Source of the DNA: Caenorhabditis remanei
Lineage: Eukaryota; Nematoda; Chromadorea; Rhabditida; Rhabditidae
Assembly: GCF_010183535.1 (NCBI RefSeq)
Contig: NC_071331.1
Span: forward strand, 10,292,001-10,356,000
Length of the DNA: 64,000 bases
Direction: 5' to 3'
Part shown: positions 35,824 to 46,678 of the stretch, one piece after another
Layout: every line of letters starts with the position of its first letter
How positions within the stretch are numbered: position 1 is the first letter of the stretch
Program-made: the position numbers and the translations under genes
The notes under the pieces: generated by a model
What the model was told of the DNA's origin: nothing
The model's database searches: none
What the model saw: the letters and a program-made list of their open reading frames with translations, nothing else

Positions 35824-38800
35824 CTTACATTCTCAATGAACTGAATGCATTTCTCCAAGTAAACCGGAATTCCAGAAGTGGAAGTTGAGCATAACAATTC
35901 CAGATTCTCATTCGATGCAATCACTCCTTGAGTACTGGTACTGGCTGGTGTGTAGCTGATGAGGGAGGTGCTTAGCTGGAATGGATAATAATGAAATGAG
36001 ATCGTTTTCAGATTGACAAAGTCCAGAAAATATTGTTTCGAGAAACTGAAAGTTTGAGTTGAAATAGAAACTTACATCATGAGTTGCACTCTTATTCTTC
36101 ATCAGTCGTTTTGAAGATTTCGATGGAAACCATGATAATACATTCGACACTTTTTCCGTCGTACAGTCTGAAATTCACGGCGTCGCCACAACGACGGTGG
36201 CCGCGAAAATTGCAAAAGTTTGGCCACCACTGTTAAGCACATGAAATTTCGTACTTTTTTCTCTCGCGATTTCTCAAAAAGTTATTAGTCAAAGTGAGAT
36301 TTTCAAGCATAAATATGTTGATCAAAACACGAGTAATCCAAATATGGCAAAATTGACAAGGGTTACCGACTTCGTTTTTGCGCTGTTGCTTCGAGAAAAA
36401 AGCTGATTTTCAGCGCCAAAAGGAAAATGCGTTCAGATTTGATCATCGATATCTCGAAAAATTATTTGTCAAAATTATTAAAAATCATATAAATTTGTAG
36501 CTTGAAGCATACTGAATCCAAAAATGTAAAAAATTGTATAGGCTGCCAATTTCATTTTCGAGATCGGGCCGTAACAATCTTAGCTATTTCCCAGTGAATT
36601 CTACTAAACAGTGCAAAAAGTCAGAGTATTAAATAATGGATTGTAAACATTTCCGAAAGCTAGAAATGAAGATATATACTGATTATGTCACAATAAATCG
36701 ATATTTTGGAAGAAGAATATATTTTTAGCGTTTCGTTTTTGCGAATCCGGCTCAAATTTCTCAGCGAAATTTCGAAATCGCAACAAAATTGAGTGTTTTG
36801 AATGTCGAATTTCTCAAAAAGTTATTAGTCCAGATTTTATTTTTTGGTGTTAAATAAAAGATAAAATCACGCTAATTTTGAATTTATAAAAATATATGGG
36901 TGTTGCCTACTTCGATTTTGCGCTAGAGCTCGACCAAGAAGTGCAACTTTTTAATGCTGTAACCGACAGTTTTTACTCAAAAAATTACGTTCGTGACATG
37001 AAAACTGGCTGAAGAGATATTGTAAACCTAATAAAACTGTTTTATGTTTATTTATTGCGTTTTGCGACTCTAATTTCGAGAAATTCGGTTTTTTGGCAAA
37101 AATTCTGCAAAGAAAGTTATGCGACAAAGTCGAAATTCTTTGAAAACTGATTTCTCGGTGCTTCTTTTGTCTAACTCAATGAAATTTTACCGGAAGATAG
37201 AAAAAAGAGTGCTCTAAGTTTTGGAATAAAAAATTATAAGTGTTTACGGCTTAATTTTGGAGCTTTTGTGAAAAATATCTGAAAAATTCAACAAAACTGC
37301 TGCGCGTCGGTAACACGAAAATCGATTCTTTGAAAAACTCGGCTCAAATTCTGAAAAAGCTTGTTTATATACATTTTTGAGCATTTTAAACACGTTCCAG
37401 CAAAAAAAATACACGAAAATGTCTGTATTCTTGAGATATCAGTTGTTGAATGCACAAATCTCTTAATGCTCATTTCCCTGTTTTTTGTAAATTTTTCACA
37501 AATGTTTTTTTCATCAAAAAATCAAAATTAGTGTTATCAACGTTTCTAGTGGAGCTTTTCATCAAATTTCATTCGAAATTCGGAGATCGACAAGCTTTTC
37601 GATACTCGAAAAAATATTTTTTCGGGTTACTGTACTTTTCGCTGCGTACCTCCGCTGAGTATCTATCGCACGATTTTTCTAGTCCCTCGTCGTTTTGGCG
37701 ACGCCGTGAATTATTCTGGATTTTAATGGTGCAGATGCTCAAAAACTGTTGAAATGAGATGTTTGTCAAAAAATGTAAAATTTGAAACAGTATTTTTACG
37801 TAATTCCTTCAGATAGTTCTTTGTTTTTCTAGCTAAAAATTAAGCTTTAATTACACTCTTCCGGGTAGAACTCACTCAACGACGAATAAAACTTCGCCTT
37901 CCTATCAGTTCTCGGTGAATGTGGCAGAGATCTCGTTGCCATTTTCTCCAGAAACGAAGAAATTTGTTCAGGAGACGTTGTCACTGAGCTCTTCTTCTTA
38001 TTCTCCTCTTTACTCTTTTTCTCCTCCCCGTCCGTTTCCAACAGGTTTTTTCTCAGCCGGAATGACGTGGCAACTTTACGAACAAATCGATTTCCTTTCT
38101 CTTTTTCTGGAACTTTCGTAAGGGATTCAATCGAGAGGGATTTCTGTTTTTGTTCAGCAGTCATTGCAGTTTCTGGATGGAGTTGGAATAGATTTGATGT
38201 TCGATGCAGGCGATTTATGGAGTCAGTCGACAGAGAGACACACGAGGTACGGGAACGACGGGAGACATCAGCGGATACTGCTCGGGGTGCTGGAATACGT
38301 GAAACAGGATTTTGCAGAATATTGAGAATGTATCTTGCTCAATTAAAATACTATTTGAAACACATTATGAAAATTTTTTTAACAGTTTCATCATTATGCA
38401 AAAAAGAAAAACATACATACTACCACAGTTCGTTAAGTGTTTGAAGAAATACAATTTCAAAATCTCACCTGGACTCGATCCGGAAACAGTAGACGTTGTG
38501 CTCCTTGTTTCCGGGGATGACTCATAGTTATGGTGGTAACTTGTCGCTGTCTTTGGAGATGATCCATTCACTTGGATGATTGTGTGTACAGCGTCCTGAA
38601 AATGCAATATTTCTGTTTTATACTATTCACACATATTAAACTTTTTGAACAAGTTTACTCCGTGCTTCATTGTTAGACGTAGTAGCTCAAAAAACGAAAC
38701 TTGGTTCAAAATATTGAGGATAGTTATGTTTTGAGGAATGGTATGTTTCATAGTTTCTATATCTGATCACTATTGTACATATTTCTTTGGTCGTTTGTTT

Positions 38801-39762
38801 ATGGCTGTATGTTTAGCAAAATTCACTTTATCCAATGAATGCTTTGATGAGGAAGGTTCTTATTGCAGTGGCTTAGGAAGTCGGTCTGACAACAATTACC
38901 CAAAATATCAACCTCACTACGCGGGAGAGGGAAACATTATACCAAACACGAAAAAAATCTGTTTCATAATTTCTATACCTTCTTAAAGTCGTACACGGTT
39001 ACTTGATCGAGTTTCGCGATAAAAATAGCTGTCATACATATTCAATAATTGCTTACTACTCTTTTCATAAGTTGATGGCTCAACCATGAGAAGAAACTCA
39101 CATTAACCAACGAATAAGCAGGTGAGAAATCGACAGCTTCCGGTGTTGCCAATGGTGCTGGTTGAATTTCAATAGGGGAACTATAGAAGTGTGACATGAT
39201 TAGTGAATCTGTTCGGGTTACACGATTCCTGAAATTTAGCTCATTAGAAAAACTAATTTCAAATCGAACTGAATGAATTGTGAAGAGTCAGAAACTGTAA
39301 CAAACCTAATATTGGAATTAACTGCTTTCTGTCGTCTACTTCGATTTGTAATGTCGGGTTCTGGAAGAAAAAACGAATTATTTTCACTAATTAAGCTTCA
39401 TTACTCACTTGTTAACAGTTGTATTCCAGAAGTTGTGAAAGAAGGTGCGAGTATTGAGGGTCGGTCATTTTCCAAACTGCTTCTGAAAATCAACAAGAAA
39501 ATTAATCCAGTTTCAAGTAGCTGATAAAATCGAAAAAATCAAACAAGTTCAATGGTCCTCTGTTCCTAGCTATAACTCAATTCAAAGTAGAGCTAATTGG
39601 TTGTACTTGTCCATCCAAAACATCGTGAAGGAACTCCATTAGTTGTTGATTTGACACATTCGATTTGTTCTTTCGTTCTCTGAAGTCAATCACTGCGAAC
39701 CGTGCACCGATGGATTTGCAGAGCTCTGCACCTTCTGTGAGATATTCCAAATCGAGCTGAAA
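34929..39762 (-). pseudogene. RhoGAP 3'-half copy C (broken)
   Basis: Exons 20 to 9 are present: 20 at 34929-35043, 19 to about 35314, 18 near 35452-35603, 17 near 35701-35787, 16 near 35830-35975, 15 near 36075-36169, 14 near 37877-38293, 13 near 38468-38594, 12 near 39108-39232, 11 near 39306-39362, 10 near 39414-39486 and 9 near 39585-39761. A 4-bp deletion shifts the frame in exon 19. The exon-9 donor (GGAAATGTGAGT in the intact gene) is deleted. A 1.5-kb element interrupts intron 14. No start codon exists upstream of exon 9. It is the most complete of the extra copies but still non-functional. Confidence 0.88.
36176..37708. mobile_element. 1,533-bp non-coding DNA element with AATT duplication
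   Basis: Ends are CACGGCGTCGCCACAACGAC and GTCGTTTTGGCGACGCCGTG, inverted over about 20 bp. They are flanked by AATT at 36172-36175 and 37709-37712. Sister copies read CTGAAATTATTCTGG without interruption, so the empty site is known. No transposase is visible. CAC termini with a 4-bp duplication point to the Chapaev/CMC group, but this is inferred. Confidence 0.82.
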
Positions 39763-40397
39763 AAGGTTTCGTTGGGATGAATGTACTTAGTGCGAAAATT
39801 TTCGAAGAATAGTTCATATCGGTTCTGTGAAACATAAAATTCATGGTGACTGAGGTGAGACAGAGAAAACACTTTTCTGACTTTCCAACATGCAAGCTAC
39901 GAACTGGTCGTCTTTCTACGGTCTCAAAAACTGTTCAGAGGGAGGAGAAAACTGATGTCTCTACGCCTGAAAAAGTAAAAAATCAGAGGTATCACCGACC
40001 TCTAAATATTGTGACAAGGAATCCGAAGAAAATTAACATACTAAAGTAAGACCACGGTTTTTATCAATCTAGTTTTTAGACGCAGCTAACAAAATCTTCT
40101 GAAAAAAAATCAATTTCCTTTTTAAAGTAACGCACTCAAGAATTTCTGTTCTGTCTATTGTATATAAAGATCATATTTTATTTCCACCGCGTAACAACTA
40201 ACATCTTCCAATCAAAAACATTACCTAATCTTTGAAAAAAAAAATTGAAAATTCCACTAAATATCGTAAAAAATGAAAAGTACCACTTTTTTACTATTAT
40301 TCCGTAACATTGTACCTGAAATATTTCCGTTTTATCGACTGCTTATCAAAATCCGATATTCTGTTTGAAACAGTCAGACGAGCGAATAACCAATAAC

Positions 40398-40635
40398 CAT
40401 TGTTGTCAAGGCCCGGCCAAATCATTTTAAATCAAACAAAAAATAATCATTTTATCCCAAATTTGAAATTTTATGTGGCCATTTTTGATGCTTTTTCAGA
40501 AATTCTTCTACTTCTGAGTGATAGTCGAAAATTTGACTTTTTCGCGAAAAAAATTCAAAAATTCGAAAAAAATTAGAATGTTTGAATTTGGCGCCAATTT
40601 TCCGGGCCGGGTCGGGCCGGGCTTTGTCAACTATG
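40398..40635. mobile_element. hAT-like MITE upstream of v-SNARE copy 4
   Basis: Ends are CATTGTTGTCAAGGCCCGG and GGGCTTTGTCAACTATG, with a perfect 8-bp duplication CCAATAAC at 40390-40397 and 40636-40643. It belongs to the CATACTTGTCA family and lies 136 bp before the degenerate v-SNARE start site. Confidence 0.85.
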
Positions 40636-40771
40636 CCAATAACCAAAATCTTCCAGTCAAAAACACGTAATTTTCATAATTTCTACTGGTTCGAACTGCC
40701 TTCTTGAATACATATAAATTTTGTTACTCACTGGTTCGAAGAATTGTTCCTAAACCCATTTTTTTCAGTCA

Positions 40772-41411
40772 ATTGAGAACGATAACAGTAACAGGATAAG
40801 CGGCAATGTCCAGCAACAAGAGAAAATGCAGAATTTGAGGAATCAAGTGGATTCTGTTAAAGCGGTTAGTTGGATGGAATTCTGAATCGTAATACTAGCT
40901 TTTAGATCTGAATACTCCAGTTTCAAGTACTTTTTGAAACAGTGGGAGCAAAAGAAAAACAATTCTAGTTATCCTTTTAATTCCAGGTGATAGTGGACAA
41001 CGTGGAACGAATTCTGGAACGAGGAGAACGATTAGACAATATCGAGAGAAGAACAGAGCAGTTGAATGCAACGGTTTGTGTTCATTTTTAGTTTCGAGAA
41101 TTCCAGTATTGTATAAAATGAAAAGTATCACCTTTTTACTACTGTTCCGTAACATTATTATCTGAAATGACATTTTAACGGAGCAATGTTTGATTTTCAT
41201 TGCCAATTTCAAATTCACCGCCCGTAAAGTGCAACGAAAGTTCTGTATGTTGAATGCGAAATGGACAATCATTCTGGCAATCGTCATTCTTATCGTATTC
41301 ACCGTACTCCTCCTTCTCATTCTTCATTGGACTGGAGTCATCGGAAAGAGGAATAATCTCTCTGTGTGTGAATTTTGTGTCATTATCGTACTTATTTTGA
41401 GAAAATTGTAA
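40772..41411 (+). pseudogene. v-SNARE copy 4 (pseudogene)
   Basis: All three exons are recognisable (40772-40864, 40987-41073 and 41205 onward) and the SNARE and membrane segments remain in frame. Three lesions are visible: the start ATG is ATT at 40772-40774; the exon-3 acceptor CCAGAG is deleted (TTTTCATTGCC where intact copies read TTTCCAGAGTGCC); and eight bases including the normal stop are deleted near 41356, so the frame runs on to 41409-41411. It is framed by a hAT-like MITE upstream and RhoGAP copy B downstream. Confidence 0.9.
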
Positions 41412-41852
41412 AAAAAGAAAAGTAAAGAGTATTTTTTCTGAAACTTGATGGGAAAATTCACAGACTATTCTCCGTTTCTTAGAAGGTGGAAATGATTTTG
41501 ATCTAGGTGTGAAGACGATTCCACCACATCACATTGGCTAGTGAAAAAAAGAAATGCACAAACAATGAACTTCAAAAATAGATAGTAGCTACGAACACGT
41601 GGTAATTATTAGTTTGTAAATATAGTAGAAACTCAGCTGGAGATAATTCACTCCAATAAGTTTCCAGAAATCTTCATTAGTTATTTTTGTATTTTATTCG
41701 TCTTATGGACGTTCCAACAACAAACTAAAACCCTTGGTGGCTTTGACTGAACTTTGATACAGCAAAAAAATCATTCATAATAAATTTATTACCGTAATGA
41801 AATTCAACAAATAATGCAAAAAAAAATAATGGGCCCGAGTTAATCGAATCAC

Positions 41853-43891
41853 TTCACAGAAAGGTATTGAGAGAGAAAAGTGAATCGGAATTGATGATGA
41901 GTAGTTCCAATGCCAATTGAAATGCAATTATACCAGATGATAGTTCTTCATACGAAGTGAACACCGGTCTGCAAAATATGTATTTAAAAAAAATTTAGGT
42001 TTCAGGTGGGAATCAAAAATATTCCATTTTTTCTTAGTAATTGTTTGTAGCGGCATTGTGAATTTAACTTTCCCAACATACCTGAAGAGGGTGGGTGTCC
42101 AAACTTTTGACAAATTATTCGAATTCATGACGGTCTTTGGTGAACATGACACTATTGCAAGATGTTTGACTAGATACCGGAGAACTGTTTGGTTTGAATG
42201 AGGCAGGTGGGATAGGGCTTCACGGATTCCGTCGATTTTCTGGAAAATATGGAATTATGCATATTAGGAATCATAGATTTTGCGAACAATTCAAAACTAA
42301 AAGTGTCAAAATATTCCGTTTCACCTATTTATTTCATTTTCAAGATTCTCTATTCCATCTAATCAGGAGAGATCCTAACCTCCTTATCATCCGCAGCCAT
42401 CATCACTTGTTTCCACCTTGAATGATAATCAGTTGGAATCAGAGATTCTGGAAGACAAGAGAAGAAACTTTTGAGAGCTGTAGCTGCCACGTGAACAGGT
42501 GTGTCGAATGAGGAGACGTCGAATTCGCCCTGGAAATATATATAATTGAATACATTTCAGTTTCAAAATTGTTTTGAAAGCATCGATACTTCAAAATTAA
42601 TAGTTGTTTGTCAGTTGATAACTCACACTTTTCAAAAACCTCTTCTCCACCTCGGCGAGATGTGTCTGGTTTCCAGGTACCCGATACAATCCTTCTTGCT
42701 CGAATCCTCCATTCTGAATTTCAATGATCAGTACAATTTCAAATCCCGTGCGCTTACATTCTCAATAAACTCAATGCATTTCTCCAAATAAATCGGAATT
42801 CCAGAAGTGGAAGTTGAGCATAACAGTTCCAGATTCTCATTCGATGCAATCACTCCTTGAGTACTGGTACTGGCTGGTGTGTAGCTGATGAGGGAGGTGC
42901 TTAGCTGGAATTGAATAATGTCTTGAAATCGTTTTTAGATTAACAAAGTCCAGAAAATACTGCTTCGTAAACTGAAAATTTAACAACTTACATCATGAGT
43001 TGCACTCTTATTCTTCATCAGTCGTTTTGAAGATTTCGATGGAAGCCATGATAATGCATTCGACACTTTTTCCGTCGTACTGTCTGAAATTATTCTGGAC
43101 GTTAATGGTACAGAAGCGAAACAGTTACTATTTCAGAATGCTCGTTTTTTTCTTGCTAACAATTAAGTTTTAATTAAACATTAAATTGGTTAATAACTCA
43201 CTCAACGACGAATACAACTTTGCCTTCCTATCAGTTCTCGGTGACTGTGGCAGAGATCTCGTTGCCATTTTCTCCAGAAACGAGGATATTTGTTCAGGAG
43301 ACGTTGTCACTGAGCTCTTCTTCTTATTCTCCTCTTTGCTCTTTTTCTCTTCCCCATCCGTTTCCAACAGGTTTTTTCTCAGCCGGAATGACGTGGAAAC
43401 TTTACGAACAAATCGATTTCCTTTCTCTTTTTCTGGAACTTTTGTTAGAGATTCAATCGAGAGAGATTTCTGTTTTTGTTCAGCAGTCCTTGCAGTTTCT
43501 GGATGGAGTTGGAATAGATTTGATGTTCGATGCAGACGATTTATGGAGTCTGTTGACAGAGAGACACATGAGGTACGGGAACGACGGGAGACATCAGCGG
43601 ATACTGCTCGGGGTGCTGAAATACGTGAAGCGGGATATTACAGAAAAGGATATTACAGAAACACATTATGAAAAAATTAACAGTTTCATCGTCGTACAAA
43701 ATAATAATAATAGATTCTACCATAATTCGTCCGCTGTAAACTGGTAAAATTCTAAAACTCCCACCTGGACTTGATCCGGAAACAGTAGACGTTGTGCTCC
43801 TTGTCTCCGGGGATGACTCATAGTTATGGTGGTAACTTGGCGGTGTCTTTGGAGATGACCCATTCACTTGGATTATAGTATGTACAGCGTC
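41853..43891 (-). pseudogene. RhoGAP 3'-half copy B (exons 13-20)
   Basis: Exon 20 starts with its stop at 41853-41855 and runs to 41968, exon 19 runs to 42239, 18 near 42381-42532, 17 near 42629-42716, 16 near 42758-42905, 15 near 42991-43088, 14 near 43201-43617 and 13 at about 43765-43891. I saw no frameshift, and the arginine-finger exon is kept. Exons 1-12 are absent, and the internal Met of exon 14 (MTAEQ in other copies) has become Arg, so no start is available. The exon-18 donor is GTTAGG. It may be transcribed but is unlikely to give a RhoGAP protein. Confidence 0.8.
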
Positions 43892-44277
43892 CTGAAAACA
43901 TAATATTTCAGTTTCATACTATTCACAACTAATAAACATTAGCTTAGGAATAAGTTTTGACAAGTTTTTCGAATCTTCACCGATACACAAATGAGATTCT
44001 ATTGATTTCATAATAAATACAGCTAAACTCATATTTACCAAGTTTTTATTGCATAGGCTTAGGAAATTCGTCTGAGTACAAATATTCAAACGTATCAACC
44101 TCGCTACGCAGATGAAGTTACAAATATATGTACCAGAAAGTTATGTTTCATAATTTTTATACATTCTCAATGTCGTGTACACGGTCACTTGATAACATAT
44201 TAACCAATGAAGAATATTTTGAGGAAGGCTTCTTCTCACATGGTATTTAACGCGAAAAATAATACTTTTATCAGTCA

Positions 44278-44370
44278 ATGGGGAACGACAACAGTAACAA
44301 GAAAAACGACAATGTCCAGCAACAAGAGAAAATGCAGAATTTGAGGAATCAAGTGGATTCTGTTAAAGCG
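44278..44370 (+). CDS. Orphan v-SNARE exon 1 (possible alternative first exon)
   Basis: ATG at 44278, preceded by TTTTATCAG, opens MGNDNSNKKNDNVQQQEKM and ends LRNQVDSVKA at a GTTAGT donor, exactly like exon 1 of the intact v-SNARE genes. Exons 2 and 3 of this unit are gone; a MITE at 44452-44754 separates it from the next complete copy. The donor phase matches exon 2 at 44989, so it could splice into the downstream gene. Otherwise it is a leftover of a deleted copy. Confidence 0.65.
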
Positions 44371-44451
44371 GTTAGTTCGTCTGGGTAGTACTCAATTCTG
44401 AAATTATCTGTTTCAAGTAGTCTTTGAAACAGTGAAAAAAAAAGAAAAACC

Positions 44452-44754
44452 AGACTTGTCACGGGCCGGTCCGAAATCAAACATATTCTCGGGCTGTTTT
44501 GAAACATTTTTTGAAACATTTTTGAAAGTTTGATGTTTTTTTGGAAATTTTTTGAAAAAAAAGTTTTCGAATAAAAATGCAAAATTCAATAGAAAGGTAA
44601 ATATGTATGATAATTTAAGCATTATTACTCTAAATTTTCGAAAAATTTCAGAAAATTATGTTACAAAATGAGTACACATCTTTGAATCCGGGGTGACGGG
44701 CGGGCCGGGTCGAGATAAATTTCGGCCCGGCCGGCCCGATTTTTGACAAGTATG
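44452..44754. mobile_element. hAT-like MITE between two v-SNARE first exons
   Basis: Ends are CAGACTTGTCACGGGCCGG and GGCCCGATTTTTGACAAGTATG, in the CATACTTGTCA family. The flanking octamers differ (AGAAAAAC left, CTAATAAC right). The left flank is v-SNARE intron 1 and the right flank is the region before a v-SNARE start, 25 bp from the ATG at 44779. Confidence 0.8.
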
Positions 44755-44778
44755 CTAATAACTACTTTTTTCCAGTCA

Positions 44779-45398
44779 ATGGAGAACGACAACAGTAAAA
44801 AGAAAAACGACAATGTCCAACAGCAAGAGAAAATGCAGAATTTGAGGAATCAAGTGGATTCTGTTAAAGAGGTTAGTTTCTTGGAAGCACCACTAATAGT
44901 TTTTATCTCTGAGAACTTCGGTTTCAATGTACTTTTTGAAACAGTGGGAGAGAAAAAGAAAAACAATTCGAGCCTTTTCAAATTCCAGGTGATGGTGGAC
45001 AATGTGGAACGAATTCTGGAACGAGGAGAGCGATTAGACAATATCGAGAGAAGAACAGAGCAGTTGAATGCAACGGTTCGTGTCTATTTTCAAAAAAAGG
45101 GCCCCTGAGAAAAGTGCTGAAAAGCAAAATCAGTAAAAATTATAGTAAAAAAGAAAAGTAGCACATTACTGTTCCGTAACATCTTTGTCTGAAATGATAT
45201 CTGACCTAACCAGTTTTTCATTTTCATTTCCAGAGTGCCAATTTCAAATTCACCGCCCGTAAAGTGCAACGAAAGTTCTGTATGTTGAATGCGAAATGGA
45301 CAATCATTCTGGCAATCGTCATTCTTATCGTATTCACCGTACTCCTTCTTCTCATTCTTCATTGGACTGGAGTCATTGGAAAGAGGAATAATGATTGA
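44779..45398 (+). CDS. Synaptobrevin-like v-SNARE, copy 6 (intact)
   Basis: Exons 44779-44871, 44989-45075 and 45234-45398 encode 114 residues, nearly identical to copy 1 at 13400. Differences include K for N at residue 7 and E for A at residue 31. The v-SNARE core, zero-layer arginine (ILERGERL) and single C-terminal anchor are all kept, so it should be a tail-anchored R-SNARE. A TTTTTCCAG just before the ATG fits trans-splicing. It converges on the full-length RhoGAP gene, whose stop codon lies about 1.3 kb away. It is probably the parental partner of that gene because its 3' flank is contiguous with the intact gene. Confidence 0.9.
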
Positions 45399-45461
45399 TT
45401 CTCTCTGTGTGAATTTTGTGTCATTATCGTACTTATTTTGAGAAAATTTTGAAAAAAGAGA

Positions 45462-45467
45462 AATAAA
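45462..45467 (+). other. Polyadenylation signal of v-SNARE copy 6
   Basis: AATAAA occurs 64 bp after the stop codon in GAGAAATAAAAAG. Copies 1 and 4 have AGTAAA at the equivalent place. Confidence 0.6.
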
Positions 45468-45779
45468 AAGATTGTTTTCTGAAACTTGATGGGAAAATTC
45501 AAAGACTATTCTCCGTTTCTTAGAAGGTGGAAATGATTTTGATCTAGGTGTAAAGACGATTCCACCACATCACATTGGCTAGTGAAAAAAAGAAATGCAC
45601 AAACAATGAACTTCAAAAATAGATAGTTCACAAATTTAATTTGAACAGAGACGAGCCAAGTAACATAGTTCTGTTGTTATCGAGATTAGTTTGTAAATAT
45701 AGAAGAAACTCACTAGGGAAGGCCTCCAGGTGGTGACCGTGGAGATGTGGGTCGTGACCTATATCGTTGGAAAGCTGAG

Positions 45780-45842
45780 AAAACGCCACACGCTACACGC
45801 TAAACACGCTAAACACGCTAAACACGGTAAACACGCTAAATG
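45780..45842. repeat. Minisatellite of CTAAACACG
   Basis: About six units of the 9-bp word CTAAACACG, with variants CTACACACG-like and GTAAACACG, lie within the v-SNARE/RhoGAP convergent spacer. The homologous spacer at 41,590 lacks the array. Confidence 0.75.
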
Positions 45843-46611
45843 TAGCTACGAACACGTGGTAATTATTAGTTTGTAAATATAGTAGAAACTCAGCTGGAGA
45901 TAATTCACTCCAATAATCAGGTTTCCAGAAATCTTCATTAGTTATTTTTGTATTTTATTCGTCTTATGGACGTTCCAACAACAAACTAAAATCCTTGGAG
46001 GCTTTGACTGAACTTTGATACAGCAAAAAAATCATACATAACACGGTCTCCCAAAGTCATATTCGATCTCCCCTCACTAAACGAAAAATTTGATAAATTT
46101 GCAGGTCTAAAAGTGAATTTTTTAATTTTTAGCGTAAAGCTAAAGATGAAAAAAAAAATTCACAGAACTAAAATGTCAGAAAAATCTATCCCCTAGAAGG
46201 TTTGTGGAATTTTTAAGTTTTGAGGGCAGCTAAAGTTATTTGGGTCGTTCTAACCTGTATCGTTCATTAAAATATAGGAGAATGGATATGATTTCCTTTC
46301 ATCCAAAAACTACTGGTATTATGGTTGGGATGAAACTGAACATTCTTTTCACTTTTAATGGGAATGCAATCTTTCATTATTATACAATTTTCATGAAAAT
46401 GAATATTCAAGTCTGAATTTTTGAGTTGTTTAATGAAACTCGCGGTTTCAGAAGGCTTGTATTAGATCTACCAACTTGATTTTATAATCAGCGATGTGCA
46501 ACTTTTCAAATAAAATTGTGACAATCGGAAACATTGGCAACGATTTTCCCTCCCTAATGTTTTGGGAACGCAAAAATTGAAATTTCAAGTCTGACAATGA
46601 AAAGTAACAAA

Positions 46612-46617
46612 TTTATT
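46612..46617 (-). other. Polyadenylation signal of the full-length RhoGAP gene
   Basis: AATAAA on the minus strand, 62 bp past the stop codon at 46679-46681, in GATAATAAATTTG. The motif is retained in the sister copies at 17,370, 27,485, 33,260 and 34,860. Confidence 0.6.
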
Positions 46618-46678
46618 ATCAAAAGATCCAACAAATAATGCATAAGAAAATAATGGGCCCGAGTTTAATCGAGTCACT

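Noticed and set aside
38738..38986. Plus-strand frame in intron 12 (FIVSISDHYCTYFFGR), also at 48858
   Set aside because: Antisense to the RhoGAP gene, frame not kept in copies B and E, so most likely noncoding; only the copy D fusion is reported.
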